From assembly GCF_029309835.1 (NCBI RefSeq), contig NZ_JARJHL010000002.1, forward strand, positions 1 through 64,000: 64,000 nucleotides of DNA. The letters run 5' to 3'. The stretch comes from Paracoccus sp. DMF-8 (GTDB lineage: Bacteria > Pseudomonadota > Alphaproteobacteria > Rhodobacterales > Rhodobacteraceae). The notes under the pieces were generated by a model. That model did not search any database and had not been told where the DNA came from. It saw only the letters and a list, made by a program, of their open reading frames with translations. A program made the translations under genes and the position numbers. Position 1 is the stretch's first letter, and every line of letters starts with the position of its first letter. Below, one piece after another: positions 1 through 7,491 of the stretch.

Positions 1-1238
1 GCCGTCATGTTGGGCGGCGGATAATAGATGTCGCCGCCGTCACGTGGATTCTGGTCCTCGAGCGCGCGGATCTCGTTGGGGCTCCACACACCCCATTGCA
101 GACCCTTCACATAGGCCTCCCAGCGGGCCCGGATGTCGCCCTTGACGAGGGCTGCGCGGTTGAAACGGGCATAGAGCAGATCATCCGCGCCGATCAGGTC
201 GCGGTCGATCGCCTCCTCCCACATGGTCAGGTGATCCTCGAGCGTATAGGCCACGAAGCCGATCGACTGCTGCTCGATGCCGGTGCCCCAGCTGGTGGAC
301 TTCTCGGTATCGCCGATCATGTGCGGCGGCACCCCGAAGAACATGGCGATGTCGGTGCGGCTGAACTTTCTGCTCTCGATCCATTGCGCATCCTCGGCGG
401 TCATCGCGATGCGGGCGTAATCCATACCTTCCTCAAGGATGAGGTGCTTGCCTTCCTGGTCACCGCCGGCTCGGAATGCCTCGAGCCCGGCCTTGAGATT
501 GGCCACCGCCTCGGGTCCGAGCTTCTGCGGGTGCCTGAGCACGCCCGAGACCCGGGCGCCATTGCGGAAGGTGGTGGCGCCATGATCCTCCATTGCCAGC
601 GCCAGCCCGATGGTCTCGCGGGCATAGGCGATGGGTGAGACCCCTCGCACCCCATCCAGTGTCAGCCCGACCAGATGCAGCACCTCGTCCTGCGCCAGCC
701 GCAGACGCCTTCCATCGGGGCGGGTATAGAGAAAGCTCAGCGCCAGGTCCTTGTCCTGCACCACCTCGACCCGATCCGGATGCAGCGGGATCAGCGCCTG
801 CACCGAACCGCGGGAGCGGACGATCATGGCATAGGCATTGCCGCGCAAGAGCAGATGCGCCTGCAGCATCCGGCGGAACTGCGATGGCGTTTGCCAGCGA
901 TTGGGCCTTCGCCGCAGCAGCTGCCAGATCGGGGCATCCGAGGCATCCTCGCGGGTCCGGGCATCGACCCGGCGCTTGATATGCAAGGGCAGCGTTGCCA
1001 CCGCGCCGGAAATGATCCGCACGCAGGCATAGACTGCCGCCACCCGCATGGCGCTGTCCGGCGTCACCGCCATGCCGGAGCCGCTGACCGCCCCGGCCCT
1101 CAGCGCTGCGTCCAGCTCGCCAGCGGAGGTGATGACCAGCCCGCCACCCGCCTCCTGGACGGACGCGCGCGGTGATGGGGCGTGCGGAGGCGAGGCCGCA
1201 GGCGGGGCGCCTGCAAACCAGCGGGACCAGAAGGACAT
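1..1238 (-). CDS. Phage portal protein, HK97 family (partial at window edge)
   Basis: The leftward reading frame stays open to the window edge for about 412 codons. It forms the dodecameric portal ring through which DNA enters the prohead. Family-typical stretches are AMRVAAVYACVRIIS near residue 55, LLLRGNAYAMI, SRTDIAMFFGVPPHMIGD and TSWGTGIEQQSIGFVAYTL, which closely follow HK97-type portals. An ATG at 1244 has its Shine-Dalgarno GGAAAG only one base away. The ATG at 1238 has a 7-base spacing and is preferred. It lies 27 bases after the terminase gene, as usual for this phage group. The C-terminus is missing because of the window limit. Confidence 0.92.
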   Translation of the reverse strand, partial: MSFWSRWFAGAPPAASPPHAPSPRASVQEAGGGLVITSAGELDAALRAGAVSGSGMAVTPDSAMRVAAVYACVRIISGAVATLPLHIKRRVDARTREDASDAPIWQLLRRRPNRWQTPSQFRRMLQAHLLLRGNAYAMIVRSRGSVQALIPLHPDRVEVVQDKDLALSFLYTRPDGRRLRLAQDEVLHLVGLTLDGVRGVSPIAYARETIGLALAMEDHGATTFRNGARVSGVLRHPQKLGPEAVANLKAGLEAFRAGGDQEGKHLILEEGMDYARIAMTAEDAQWIESRKFSRTDIAMFFGVPPHMIGDTEKSTSWGTGIEQQSIGFVAYTLEDHLTMWEEAIDRDLIGADDLLYARFNRAALVKGDIRARWEAYVKGLQWGVWSPNEIRALEDQNPRDGGDIYYPPPNMT

Positions 1239-1265
1239 GGGCATTCTTTCCGTAAGACGGGTAGC

Positions 1266-3038
1266 CTACAGCACCAGGATGCTGCGGCTGTCATAGACCG
1301 AGCGGCCGGCATTGACGTCGCGCAGGAGCGCCCGGCCGAGGGCGTTGCAGATCGCGACAATGCCGTCGATGCGGTCCGAGGAGCGTTCCTTGTCCGGCTT
1401 GATATTGCCGGCCGGATCATGGCGCACGGCGACATTCGAGGCATTCCAGCGCAGCACCGGATGGCCGCCATGCCAAAGCATGCGCGAGACCGAGAGCCGC
1501 TCCAGTTCCGCCGTCGGTGCCGCCATGCTCAAAAAGCCCTGCCCAAATTGCACGAGGTTCAGCCCCTCATCCTGTAGATGCTGGACGATCTCACCGGCGA
1601 AGGTGCGGTCGTAAGAGAGCTCGCGCAGATCGTAGCGCCCCGCGAGTGCGATGATCTCCGCCTCGATGAAGCCAAAATCGGTGGCATTGCCGGGGGTGGC
1701 CACAAGGAAGCCCTGGTTGCGCCAGGTATCGTAGGGCACCCGGTCGCGCTTGCCGCGGCGCAGGATGTCCTCCTCCGGCACCCAGAAACGGGGCAGCACG
1801 ATCCATTTCTCGGCGAGAACGCCGAGCGCAGGATCCAGCGTCGGCGGAAACAGCAGCACGAATGCCGAGAGATCGTTGACCCGGGCCAGGTCCAGCCCGC
1901 CATAGCACTCCCGGCCCAACAGCTTTTGTTCCAGATCATCCAGCCCGACGCGGATATCTCGCCAATCAGCCCCGTCACCCGGCCCGCCCTCGGCCCAGAC
2001 GCCCATGTCGAGCCAGCGGGTGACCTGTTCGGTCCATTCATTCAGCCGCAGCCGCCGGATGGCGTTCTGCTGCGCCGGCATCTCGCGAGCCTCGTCGATC
2101 TGGCGCTTCAGGTCGTCCGGCTTCACCGTCACGCCAAGACTCGGATTGGCCTTCACCCAGACCGCAGGATCAGTCCAGTCATCGCCCGCGTCGATGGTGG
2201 CGATATAGGCAAACCAGCTATCGGCCGTCTCATGCGGCACAGACCCTTCCAGCGCCTTGACCGAGAACTCGTGATGCTGGCGACAGACCGAATGGCGGTC
2301 ATGGCCGGCGGTGGTGATCTCGACGATCAGCGGCTGGCGCCGGGCACCGGTGGCGGTGTTGAGCTTCTGGATGATCTCCGGTCCGGGATGTTCATGCACC
2401 TCGTCCACGGCGGCCAGATGCACGTTGAGCCCGTCCATCTTGCTGGCATCGGCCGAGAGCGGCCGGAACCACGACGCGGTGGGCAGCACCGCGAGGTTGT
2501 TCACGGTGCGCGTCACCCGCGCTGCCAGCGCCGGGCTGGAAGCGACCATGCGCTCGGCCTCGCCGAACACGATGCGCGCCTGATCGCGAGTGGTGGCCGC
2601 GGCATAGACATGCGCGCCGGCCTCGCCATCGGCGATCAGCGCGTAGAGCGCGATGCCTGCGAGCAGCGCGGATTTGCCATTCTTGCGCGCCACCTCGACG
2701 TAAGCTGTGCGGAACCGCCTGAGTCCATCGGCGCGTTTCCAGCCAAAGACGGATCCGACCGCGAAGGCCTGCCACGGCTGCAGCACAAAGGGCTGGCCGG
2801 CCCATTCCCCGGTCGAGTGCCGCAGGTGGCCGAAAAACTCGATCGCGTGCAGCGCGGCGGCGCGGTCCCAGGAGAGGCCACGGGTCTTGCCGGTCTTCAG
2901 GTCCTCCAGATGCCGTGCGCAGGCCAGCTTCACCAGCCGGCCCGCGGTGATCTTGCCGCCGGTGACTGCCTTTGCATAGGCGGTGACCGGGCATGCCGGT
3001 GCCTTTCGCCCCGCACCGGATTTACGCGCTGCTGCCAC
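1266..3038 (-). CDS. Phage terminase large subunit (TerL)
   Basis: This 590-aa protein is the packaging motor ATPase and nuclease that cuts concatemeric DNA and drives it into proheads. The Walker A region is ARKNGKS at about residues 117-123 and the Walker B region is VDEVHEH at about 211-217. A further motif, TTAGHDRHSV, follows at about 240. The C-terminal half carries the nuclease-like region (YGGLDLARVNDLSAFVLLFP). The length is normal for the family. It starts with GTG inside the end of terS (17-base overlap) and is followed by the portal gene, the classic terS-terL-portal order. Confidence 0.95.
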   Translation of the reverse strand: MAAARKSGAGRKAPACPVTAYAKAVTGGKITAGRLVKLACARHLEDLKTGKTRGLSWDRAAALHAIEFFGHLRHSTGEWAGQPFVLQPWQAFAVGSVFGWKRADGLRRFRTAYVEVARKNGKSALLAGIALYALIADGEAGAHVYAAATTRDQARIVFGEAERMVASSPALAARVTRTVNNLAVLPTASWFRPLSADASKMDGLNVHLAAVDEVHEHPGPEIIQKLNTATGARRQPLIVEITTAGHDRHSVCRQHHEFSVKALEGSVPHETADSWFAYIATIDAGDDWTDPAVWVKANPSLGVTVKPDDLKRQIDEAREMPAQQNAIRRLRLNEWTEQVTRWLDMGVWAEGGPGDGADWRDIRVGLDDLEQKLLGRECYGGLDLARVNDLSAFVLLFPPTLDPALGVLAEKWIVLPRFWVPEEDILRRGKRDRVPYDTWRNQGFLVATPGNATDFGFIEAEIIALAGRYDLRELSYDRTFAGEIVQHLQDEGLNLVQFGQGFLSMAAPTAELERLSVSRMLWHGGHPVLRWNASNVAVRHDPAGNIKPDKERSSDRIDGIVAICNALGRALLRDVNAGRSVYDSRSILVL

Positions 3039-3492
3039 GGTTCAGATAATCCTCGAACGGGTCGCGGGTGTCAGTCGGTTCAGCCATGCGCACCCGGGTG
3101 CGACTAGATGGCGTCATCCCGAACTCACTCTCGATCTGGCCCATCTGCGCGAGGCATTTATTGGCCACGGCCAGGAACGGGTTCTGGATGATATTGCCGC
3201 CCACGGTCTTCACCACCGGCCCGCGGCGCTTGACCTCGGCCTCCGCCTCGAGCCAGCGGCGCCAGATCACCACGTAACGGGCCAGCGCGCCGACATCGAG
3301 TTCGGTCATCACCCCATGCCGGGCCAGCAGCTCGGCCATCTCGGTGAACTTCGCCGCCGCTCGCTCATCAAGGTGGTCGGGCGGCGGCGGCGTTGTCACC
3401 ACCGGCTTCGGCTCGTCGGGGTTCATCCGATGCGGCCGGGCTGTGCCCTTGACCAGTTTGAGCTGCGTCGGCAGCGGCTTGCGACCCGCCAT
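3022..3492 (-). CDS. Phage terminase small subunit, P27 family
   Basis: This 156-aa protein is the DNA-recognition subunit of the packaging terminase. It begins MAGRKPLPTQLKLVKGTARP, the characteristic P27-family opening. The middle carries an alpha-helical region (LARYVVIWRRWLEAEAEV) and a GGNIIQNPFLAVANKC segment typical of the family. It directly precedes and overlaps terL. A GGAAAGGA Shine-Dalgarno precedes the ATG. Confidence 0.92.
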   Translation of the reverse strand: MAGRKPLPTQLKLVKGTARPHRMNPDEPKPVVTTPPPPDHLDERAAAKFTEMAELLARHGVMTELDVGALARYVVIWRRWLEAEAEVKRRGPVVKTVGGNIIQNPFLAVANKCLAQMGQIESEFGMTPSSRTRVRMAEPTDTRDPFEDYLNRGSSA

Positions 3493-3543
3493 GACCCTTG
3501 TCCTTTCCGGCTGTTCTCCTCCCGCAATGCTGATGAATCGGGC

Positions 3544-3789
3544 TTATCCCCGAGAGTCGGACTCGTGCTCACCGCCACCGACCCGCATAGCCTCGAACAC
3601 CCGCCGCAAGGCGAAGGAACGCACTATCGATACGATGGTAAAAATCCCGCCCATCGCCATGTTCTGCGTCAGCGTGACGTGCAGCCCGAAGAACGGGAAG
3701 ATCAGGATCTGCGTGGCGACGGCAACGCCATATCCGACGATGACATTGGCGATGGACTCGACCAGCGACATGAGGCGTGATTGTTTCAT
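3544..3789 (-). CDS. DUF7220-like small membrane protein
   Basis: This 81-aa protein starts MKQSRLMSLVESIANVIVGY and has two hydrophobic helices (about residues 13-33 and 42-58). It then has a basic SFALRRVFEAMR segment. The pattern matches the short phage membrane proteins of the DUF7220 group, whose function is unknown. It overlaps the methyltransferase stop codon (ATGA) and precedes the terminase genes. Similar genes in alphaproteobacterial phages sit in the same place. A holin-like or packaging-associated role is only a guess. Confidence 0.75.
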   Translation of the reverse strand: MKQSRLMSLVESIANVIVGYGVAVATQILIFPFFGLHVTLTQNMAMGGIFTIVSIVRSFALRRVFEAMRVGGGEHESDSRG

Positions 3790-5141
3790 GCTGCCTTGCT
3801 CCGGCGGCGCTTGCGGGGGGCGGCGTCACCCTTAGCGTCGTCATCCGCTTTCTCGGCCCCGGCATCATCGCCCAACCGCTCCGCCTTCACCTCGGCAAAC
3901 GTCCGGCCGTCTCTGTCGAGGATCGCATCCTTGCCAGTTTCCACCTGCCAGCGCTCGACGGCGACATCGACATAGGCCGGGCTGATTTCCATGGCATTGA
4001 CGCGCCTTCCATTTGCTTCGCCCGCCATGATCTGCGAGCCGGAGCCGCAGAACGGCTCGTAGCAGAGGCCGCCACGGGCGACATGCTGGCGCATCGGGAT
4101 CCCGAAGGCGTCGAGCGGCTTCGGCGTCGGGTGGTCGGGCCGGTCATCCTTGGCGAAGCTCGGCATCTCCCAGGTCGAGGGCAGCGTCTGCTCGGCGACC
4201 TTCGGCGGGCGGTTCGGGCGGCGCCAGCCCATGAAGCAGGGCTCGTGCTTCCAGAGGTAATGCGATCGGGTCAGCACCCCACGGTCCTTCACCCAGATGA
4301 TCTGCTGATGCACGAAGGCGCCGGCCTTCTCCCAGCACTCCTCGAGCATCGCCTGACGGCGCGAGGCGTGCCAGCAATACCAAGCCGCATCCTCGGTGAT
4401 CGCCTCCGCCACCGCGGCGGCGATGAAGCCGTCGTAGAGTTCTGCGCCTTGGCTGCTGTCATCCCAGGTCGTGCCGTAGGACTGGCTCCAGTCCTTGTTG
4501 CGGGTTGGGTGGTTCGAGCCATCGTAATCGACCAGATAGGGCGGATCGGTCGCAAACAGCACGGCCCGCTCGCCGTTCATCAGCCGGCGCACATCGTCGT
4601 GGGATGTGCTGTCACCGCAGAGCAGCCGGTGGGTGCCGAGGATCCACAGATCGCCGGTACACGAGGCCGGGCGACGCGGAGGCTCGGGGATAATGACGGG
4701 TGGCGTCGACGTCTCGTCCTCCGCTTCCGCGCCGGCCAGCAGTCGGTCCAGTTCGCCGTCCTCAAAGCCCATGATCCCGAGATCGAAACCAGCCTCCTTC
4801 AGATCGCTCAGTTCCAGCGCCAGCAGCGCCTCGTCCCAGCCCGCATTCAGCGCGATGCGGTTGTCGGCCAGCACCAGCGCCCGGTGCTGGCTGTCGCTGA
4901 GGCCGGTCAGGGTGATCGTCGGCACGGTCTCCATCCCCAGCAGCCGCGCCGCCAGCACCCGCCCGTGACCGGCGATCAGCGTGCCGTCCTCGGCGATCAG
5001 CACCGGGTTCACGAAGCCGAACTCGCGGATCGAGCCGGCGATCTCGGCCACCTGCGCCTCGGAGTGAGTACGGGCATTCCGCGCGTAGGGCACCAGGCTG
5101 TCGAGGGGCCGATAGGCGACGGCGAGTTCACGATCGAGCAT
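3786..5141 (-). CDS. ParB N-terminal domain / DNA methyltransferase fusion
   Basis: This 451-aa protein has two parts. Residues 8-75 form a ParB/Sulfiredoxin-like domain, with GFVNPVLIAEDG and the GHGR motif at about 58-61. Residues 160-430 form a DNA amino-methyltransferase with DPPY at 199-202 and the SAM-binding motif FCGSGS near 364-369. The motif order (DPPY before FxGxG) fits beta-class N6-adenine or N4-cytosine enzymes. The tail is lysine/arginine rich. Phages use such enzymes to protect their DNA from host restriction. The role of the ParB-like part in target choice is not established. It lies in the packaging operon, just upstream of the DUF7220-like gene. Confidence 0.9.
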   Translation of the reverse strand: MLDRELAVAYRPLDSLVPYARNARTHSEAQVAEIAGSIREFGFVNPVLIAEDGTLIAGHGRVLAARLLGMETVPTITLTGLSDSQHRALVLADNRIALNAGWDEALLALELSDLKEAGFDLGIMGFEDGELDRLLAGAEAEDETSTPPVIIPEPPRRPASCTGDLWILGTHRLLCGDSTSHDDVRRLMNGERAVLFATDPPYLVDYDGSNHPTRNKDWSQSYGTTWDDSSQGAELYDGFIAAAVAEAITEDAAWYCWHASRRQAMLEECWEKAGAFVHQQIIWVKDRGVLTRSHYLWKHEPCFMGWRRPNRPPKVAEQTLPSTWEMPSFAKDDRPDHPTPKPLDAFGIPMRQHVARGGLCYEPFCGSGSQIMAGEANGRRVNAMEISPAYVDVAVERWQVETGKDAILDRDGRTFAEVKAERLGDDAGAEKADDDAKGDAAPRKRRRSKAA

Positions 5142-5274
5142 GGAATAGTTCCTTCGGATCGGGGGCTACCCCCCCCTTCGCCATTTTGGCCATGGATGCA
5201 GAAAGCTTGGCGCCTGGTCCTGGCGTCGAACGTTCCAGAGATCTGACCTCCCCCGGGGTGGCTTGGGGCTCGGT

Positions 5275-5613
5275 TCAGCGGCGCGGATTGCCGAAGCCGC
5301 CGTCCTCGCGCGCGGTCTTGCGGCTGTGGCAGCTTGCGCAGAGCGCCTGCCAACCGTCCGGGTCCCAGAACCGACCCGTATCGCCGCGATGGGGGATGAT
5401 GTGATCGACGGTATTGGCCGCGCTCACCAACCCCTGTCGCTGGCATTCCTGGCAGAGCGGGTGGCGGGCGAGGAACATCCGCCGCGCGTGCTGCCAGCGA
5501 GCGGATTTGTAGAGCGCCCGGATGGCGGGGTCGCGTTTGCGGTCGGCGTCGCGATCGGCCTCACGCTTGTCACGCGTCCCCACCGGGCGATGGATGGGCG
5601 GGCGCACAGGCAT
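5275..5613 (-). CDS. HNH endonuclease
   Basis: The protein has 112 aa from the ATG at 5613, which has GAGGG six bases upstream. An in-frame upstream start would add 25 residues. The HNH fold is visible as HPLCQECQRQG, then NTVDHIIPHRGD, then WQALCASCHSRKT. The two CxxC pairs bind zinc, and DH plus the final CH supply the active site. In HK97-like phages such proteins sit just upstream of the terminase genes and assist DNA cleavage during packaging. The position here fits that role. Confidence 0.9.
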   Translation of the reverse strand: MPVRPPIHRPVGTRDKREADRDADRKRDPAIRALYKSARWQHARRMFLARHPLCQECQRQGLVSAANTVDHIIPHRGDTGRFWDPDGWQALCASCHSRKTAREDGGFGNPRR

Positions 5614-5694
5614 GGGATGCCCTCGCAAGTCGGATGAAACGGGGAGGAAACGACCGGTGGCGCTCCGAGGCGCTCTTCTCCCGATCATATCCTG

Positions 5695-5744
5695 TTTATA
5701 GCACCGGCATGTTGCAGATGTCGAAGGAAAAAGTGTTGCAACAC
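5695..5744 (-). promoter_or_regulatory. Candidate promoter and palindromic operator before the packaging operon
   Basis: Between the DUF6362 gene and the HNH gene is an AT-rich patch. On the minus strand it has a TATAAA box at 5700-5695. The perfect 12-base palindrome GTGTTGCAACAC lies upstream at 5733-5744, and a second TGTTGCA copy lies at 5709-5715. This is a plausible start point for the packaging transcript with a regulator site above it. No start site has been mapped. Confidence 0.4.
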
Positions 5745-5751
5745 ATTGGAG

Positions 5752-6132
5752 TCACTGCGCATTCAGGCGCGCGGCGATCTTGGTCAGCGCCAGCTGCCAG
5801 CGCCGCCACGCGGTCGTGCGGTCGCACCCCAGCTCGCCGCTGATCTGCTTCCACGGCACGCGGGCCGCGCGCGACCAGACCAATTTGCGCTCCGCCTCCT
5901 CGATCCAGAGCACCCAGTCGAAGGTCTGCTCAAGCCGGGTGATCGCGGCGGCCGAGGGCCAGACGCGCATCGGCTGCGGTTCCATCGCCGCAATCTCGCG
6001 CTGACTGCGCAGGGCCTGTGGCCAGGCGCTGAAATAACCCTGCACCTTGACCGGCGGCAGCTTGCGCAGGGTGCGGAACGCCTCGGCGAATTGGTCGGCA
6101 ACATCGTCCGCGGTCCAGTCCCGATCAGCCAT
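5752..6132 (-). CDS. DUF6362 family phage HTH protein
   Basis: The protein has 126 aa from the ATG at 6132. That start is preferred over the GTG at 6138 because GGAGGG lies eight bases before the ATG. The C-terminal half reads WSRAARVPWKQISGELGCDR followed by TTAWRRWQLALTKIAARLN, a helix-turn-helix with a trailing basic helix that matches DUF6362. The family is common in alphaproteobacterial prophages, just before the packaging genes. A transcription-regulator role (late-gene control) is inferred from the HTH and the position. It overlaps the next upstream ORF by 8 bases. Confidence 0.75.
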   Translation of the reverse strand: MADRDWTADDVADQFAEAFRTLRKLPPVKVQGYFSAWPQALRSQREIAAMEPQPMRVWPSAAAITRLEQTFDWVLWIEEAERKLVWSRAARVPWKQISGELGCDRTTAWRRWQLALTKIAARLNAQ

Positions 6133-6349
6133 GGCCACGCCCTCCCTCGCCGGCGCGGGGGCCGTAGAGCTTGCGACCCAGTTGCGCGATCATCTCGCGC
6201 TCGGGCCAGGTCAGCCGCGGGTCGTCCACGCTGACCGCCAGCAGACCCATCTCCTGCCAGCCATCACGCTTGACCTCATCGGGGCTGCGCCGCGTGCCGC
6301 CGTAGCCGGGGGGCGTGTAACGCATCGTCGTCAGTTTCATTCGGGCCAT
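6125..6349 (-). CDS. Small hypothetical phage protein
   Basis: The protein has 74 aa from the ATG at 6349, which has AGGAG six bases upstream. An in-frame ATG at 6355 touches that site. The sequence contains RYTPPGYGGTRRSPDEVKRD and then DDPRLTWPEREMIAQLGRKLYG. No transmembrane segment or known motif is visible. It overlaps the DUF6362 start, so the two are probably translated together. I recognise the style from Rhodobacterales prophages but know no function. Confidence 0.6.
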   Translation of the reverse strand: MARMKLTTMRYTPPGYGGTRRSPDEVKRDGWQEMGLLAVSVDDPRLTWPEREMIAQLGRKLYGPRAGEGGRGHG

Positions 6350-6355
6350 CGTCAT

Positions 6356-6700
6356 CTCCTGTCGTTCTGGCCGCAGTGGTCGGGGGAGGCAGAGACGAAA
6401 GAGAACGGCGGACCGCGGGCACGGACGTCACGGATGGGGGGCTCGGCCCCGAGGCCGGCCCTCCCATACGTAGTATGGGGGGTCCCGTTGTTCGTCCTCA
6501 AAAGCAAGTAAGTCTCTGTAGTAAAACGGGAAAAGAGGACGAACAGAGGTCGAACAAGAGGACGAACATGTTCGTCCTCGTCCTGCCATAATACATTGAT
6601 TTTGCAGGATTGAGGACGAACAACGGGGGAGGACGAACATGTTTGTCCTGAGGTCGAACAAGAAATCCGGCAGGACGAACAACCGCGGTCGAGGACGATT
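6356..6700. other. 345-bp non-coding stretch carrying the repeat array
   Basis: No convincing gene is present here; the frames that stay open are low-complexity readings of the repeats. The stretch holds a 17-base palindrome (CCCATAC, GTA, GTATGGG at 6463-6479) and then the GAGGACGAACA repeat cluster. It lies between two leftward phage ORFs, directly after the truncated replication-type ORF. Confidence 0.7.
6489..6681. repeat. Cluster of about ten 11-bp repeats (GAGGACGAACA and variants)
   Basis: Plus-orientation copies of GAGGACGAACA are at 6535-6545, 6558-6568, 6612-6622 and 6629-6639. One-base variants are at 6546-6556 and 6650-6660 (GAGGTCGAACA) and at 6671-6681 (first base C). Exact inverted copies are at 6489-6499 and 6569-6579, and a variant inverted copy is at 6640-6650. 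Copies 6558-6579 form a perfect 22-base palindrome, and 6629-6650 an imperfect one. Partial units flank the cluster at 6691-6698 and 6711-6719. Spacing is irregular and nothing separates units in a CRISPR-like way. Iterons of a replication origin or a multi-site operator are the likeliest meanings. Confidence 0.85.
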
Positions 6701-7171
6701 TCACGCATGGTCGTCCTCCGGATCGGGCCAGTTGCAGGGGTCATCCAGCTCCATGCAGAGGCCGTTGGCGGGCGACTTGTAGTGGCTGGCAACGACCGGT
6801 TTGCCGGTCGACAGCACCTCGCCGGACTCCGGATCGACCTGCGCCTCGCTGCCGAACACCATATCGCCCTCGTCGAGATCGACGACCAGTGCCTGCATCT
6901 GGACGACATGCTCGGCGCGGGCTTCGCCACGCTGCGCCACCGTGCCGGGGATGACATAGATGGCTCGGCCGATGGGCGCGGCAGCCTCGGCACAGCCCGC
7001 GATGGTCGCGGCCGCACCCCCATCGGCCGGCAACCAGCGCAGATCACTCGGCGAGGGCGGCGTCACGCCCTTATCGGGCAGGCCGCGCAAGGGGATCAGC
7101 CCGTCGCACCAGGAGAAGACGACATCGAGAAACAGCGCGATCTGCGCCGGATCGACCGCCGGCACGCTCAT
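6701..7171 (-). CDS. Hypothetical phage protein, resembles the N-terminus of a larger replication/primase-type protein
   Basis: This 156-aa ORF contains ALFLDVVFSWCDGLIPLRGL, then AIYVIPGTVAQRGEARAEHV followed by VQMQALVVDLDEGD. As I recall, this pattern opens much longer prophage replication proteins, where the VVDLD strand is part of the polymerase/primase core. Here the frame closes soon after, with a divergent tail ending NWPDPEDDHA. It is therefore either a short relative or a truncated remnant. It ends just before the repeat array, which fits a replication locus. Overlap with the upstream ORF is 4 bases (ATGA). The functional assignment is tentative. Confidence 0.55.
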   Translation of the reverse strand: MSVPAVDPAQIALFLDVVFSWCDGLIPLRGLPDKGVTPPSPSDLRWLPADGGAAATIAGCAEAAAPIGRAIYVIPGTVAQRGEARAEHVVQMQALVVDLDEGDMVFGSEAQVDPESGEVLSTGKPVVASHYKSPANGLCMELDDPCNWPDPEDDHA

Positions 7172-7368
7172 TGTAGCCGCCCTTCGCCGGGCTCCAGATC
7201 GGCGGGCTGGATATAGACCGCGAAGAGGTCCTCGCCATCCTCATGCTGGCCGGCTGCTTCGAAGAAGTAATACCGATCTGGCATCACCAGCTCGGTCAGC
7301 TCCCAGCGGCGATAATAGCCGGGAAGGCGCTTCAGGAGATCAGGCGGCGGAATGGGCGGCAGTGTCAT
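7168..7368 (-). CDS. Small hypothetical phage protein
   Basis: This 66-aa ORF begins MTLPPIPPPDLLKRLPGYYR and ends PADLEPGEGRLQ. It is soluble, with many aromatic residues in the middle (WELTELVMPDRYYFFEAAGQ). It overlaps the next gene by ATGA, so it is the first gene of the leftward group. No clear Shine-Dalgarno is seen before its ATG. Function unknown. Confidence 0.55.
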   Translation of the reverse strand: MTLPPIPPPDLLKRLPGYYRRWELTELVMPDRYYFFEAAGQHEDGEDLFAVYIQPADLEPGEGRLQ

Positions 7369-7434
7369 CGATCGGGCTCGTGAACAGGGGCTTCACCTGT
7401 TTAAAAGCCAATCCCGAAGGCCGATCGGGACATT

Positions 7435-7477
7435 GAAGTCGCGATCAAATATGATATCTATAAATAAAATTGATATC
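7435..7477 (+). promoter_or_regulatory. Promoter and paired GATATC operator of the toxin-antitoxin operon
   Basis: The -35 box TTGAAG (7435-7440) and the -10 box TATAAA (7459-7464) are 18 bases apart. Two GATATC palindromes, at 7453-7458 and 7472-7477, flank the -10 box with 19 bases between starts. Ribbon-helix-helix antitoxins commonly bind such paired palindromes and repress their own operon, so this is the probable FitA/VapB-type operator. The patch is strikingly AT rich against the surrounding DNA. Confidence 0.6.
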
Positions 7478-7491
7478 GAGCGAGCTTCATC

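Noticed and set aside
1578-3107. 509-codon plus-strand frame across the terminase gene
   Set aside because: Antisense shadow. The minus strand has Walker A and B motifs and the correct phage gene order.
6558-6579. LexA/SOS box because the palindrome centre reads CGAACATGTTCG
   Set aside because: The Gram-positive SOS box has four bases between CGAAC and GTTCG, here there are two. Alphaproteobacterial LexA sites are GTTC direct repeats.
6489-6681. CRISPR array
   Set aside because: Units are 11 bases, occur in both orientations, and have no constant-length spacers. No cas genes are present.
6352-7047. 231-codon minus-strand frame across the repeat array
   Set aside because: It is Arg/Ser/Pro rich with repeated peptides that merely mirror the DNA repeats, and it overlaps the better-supported ORF at 6701-7171.
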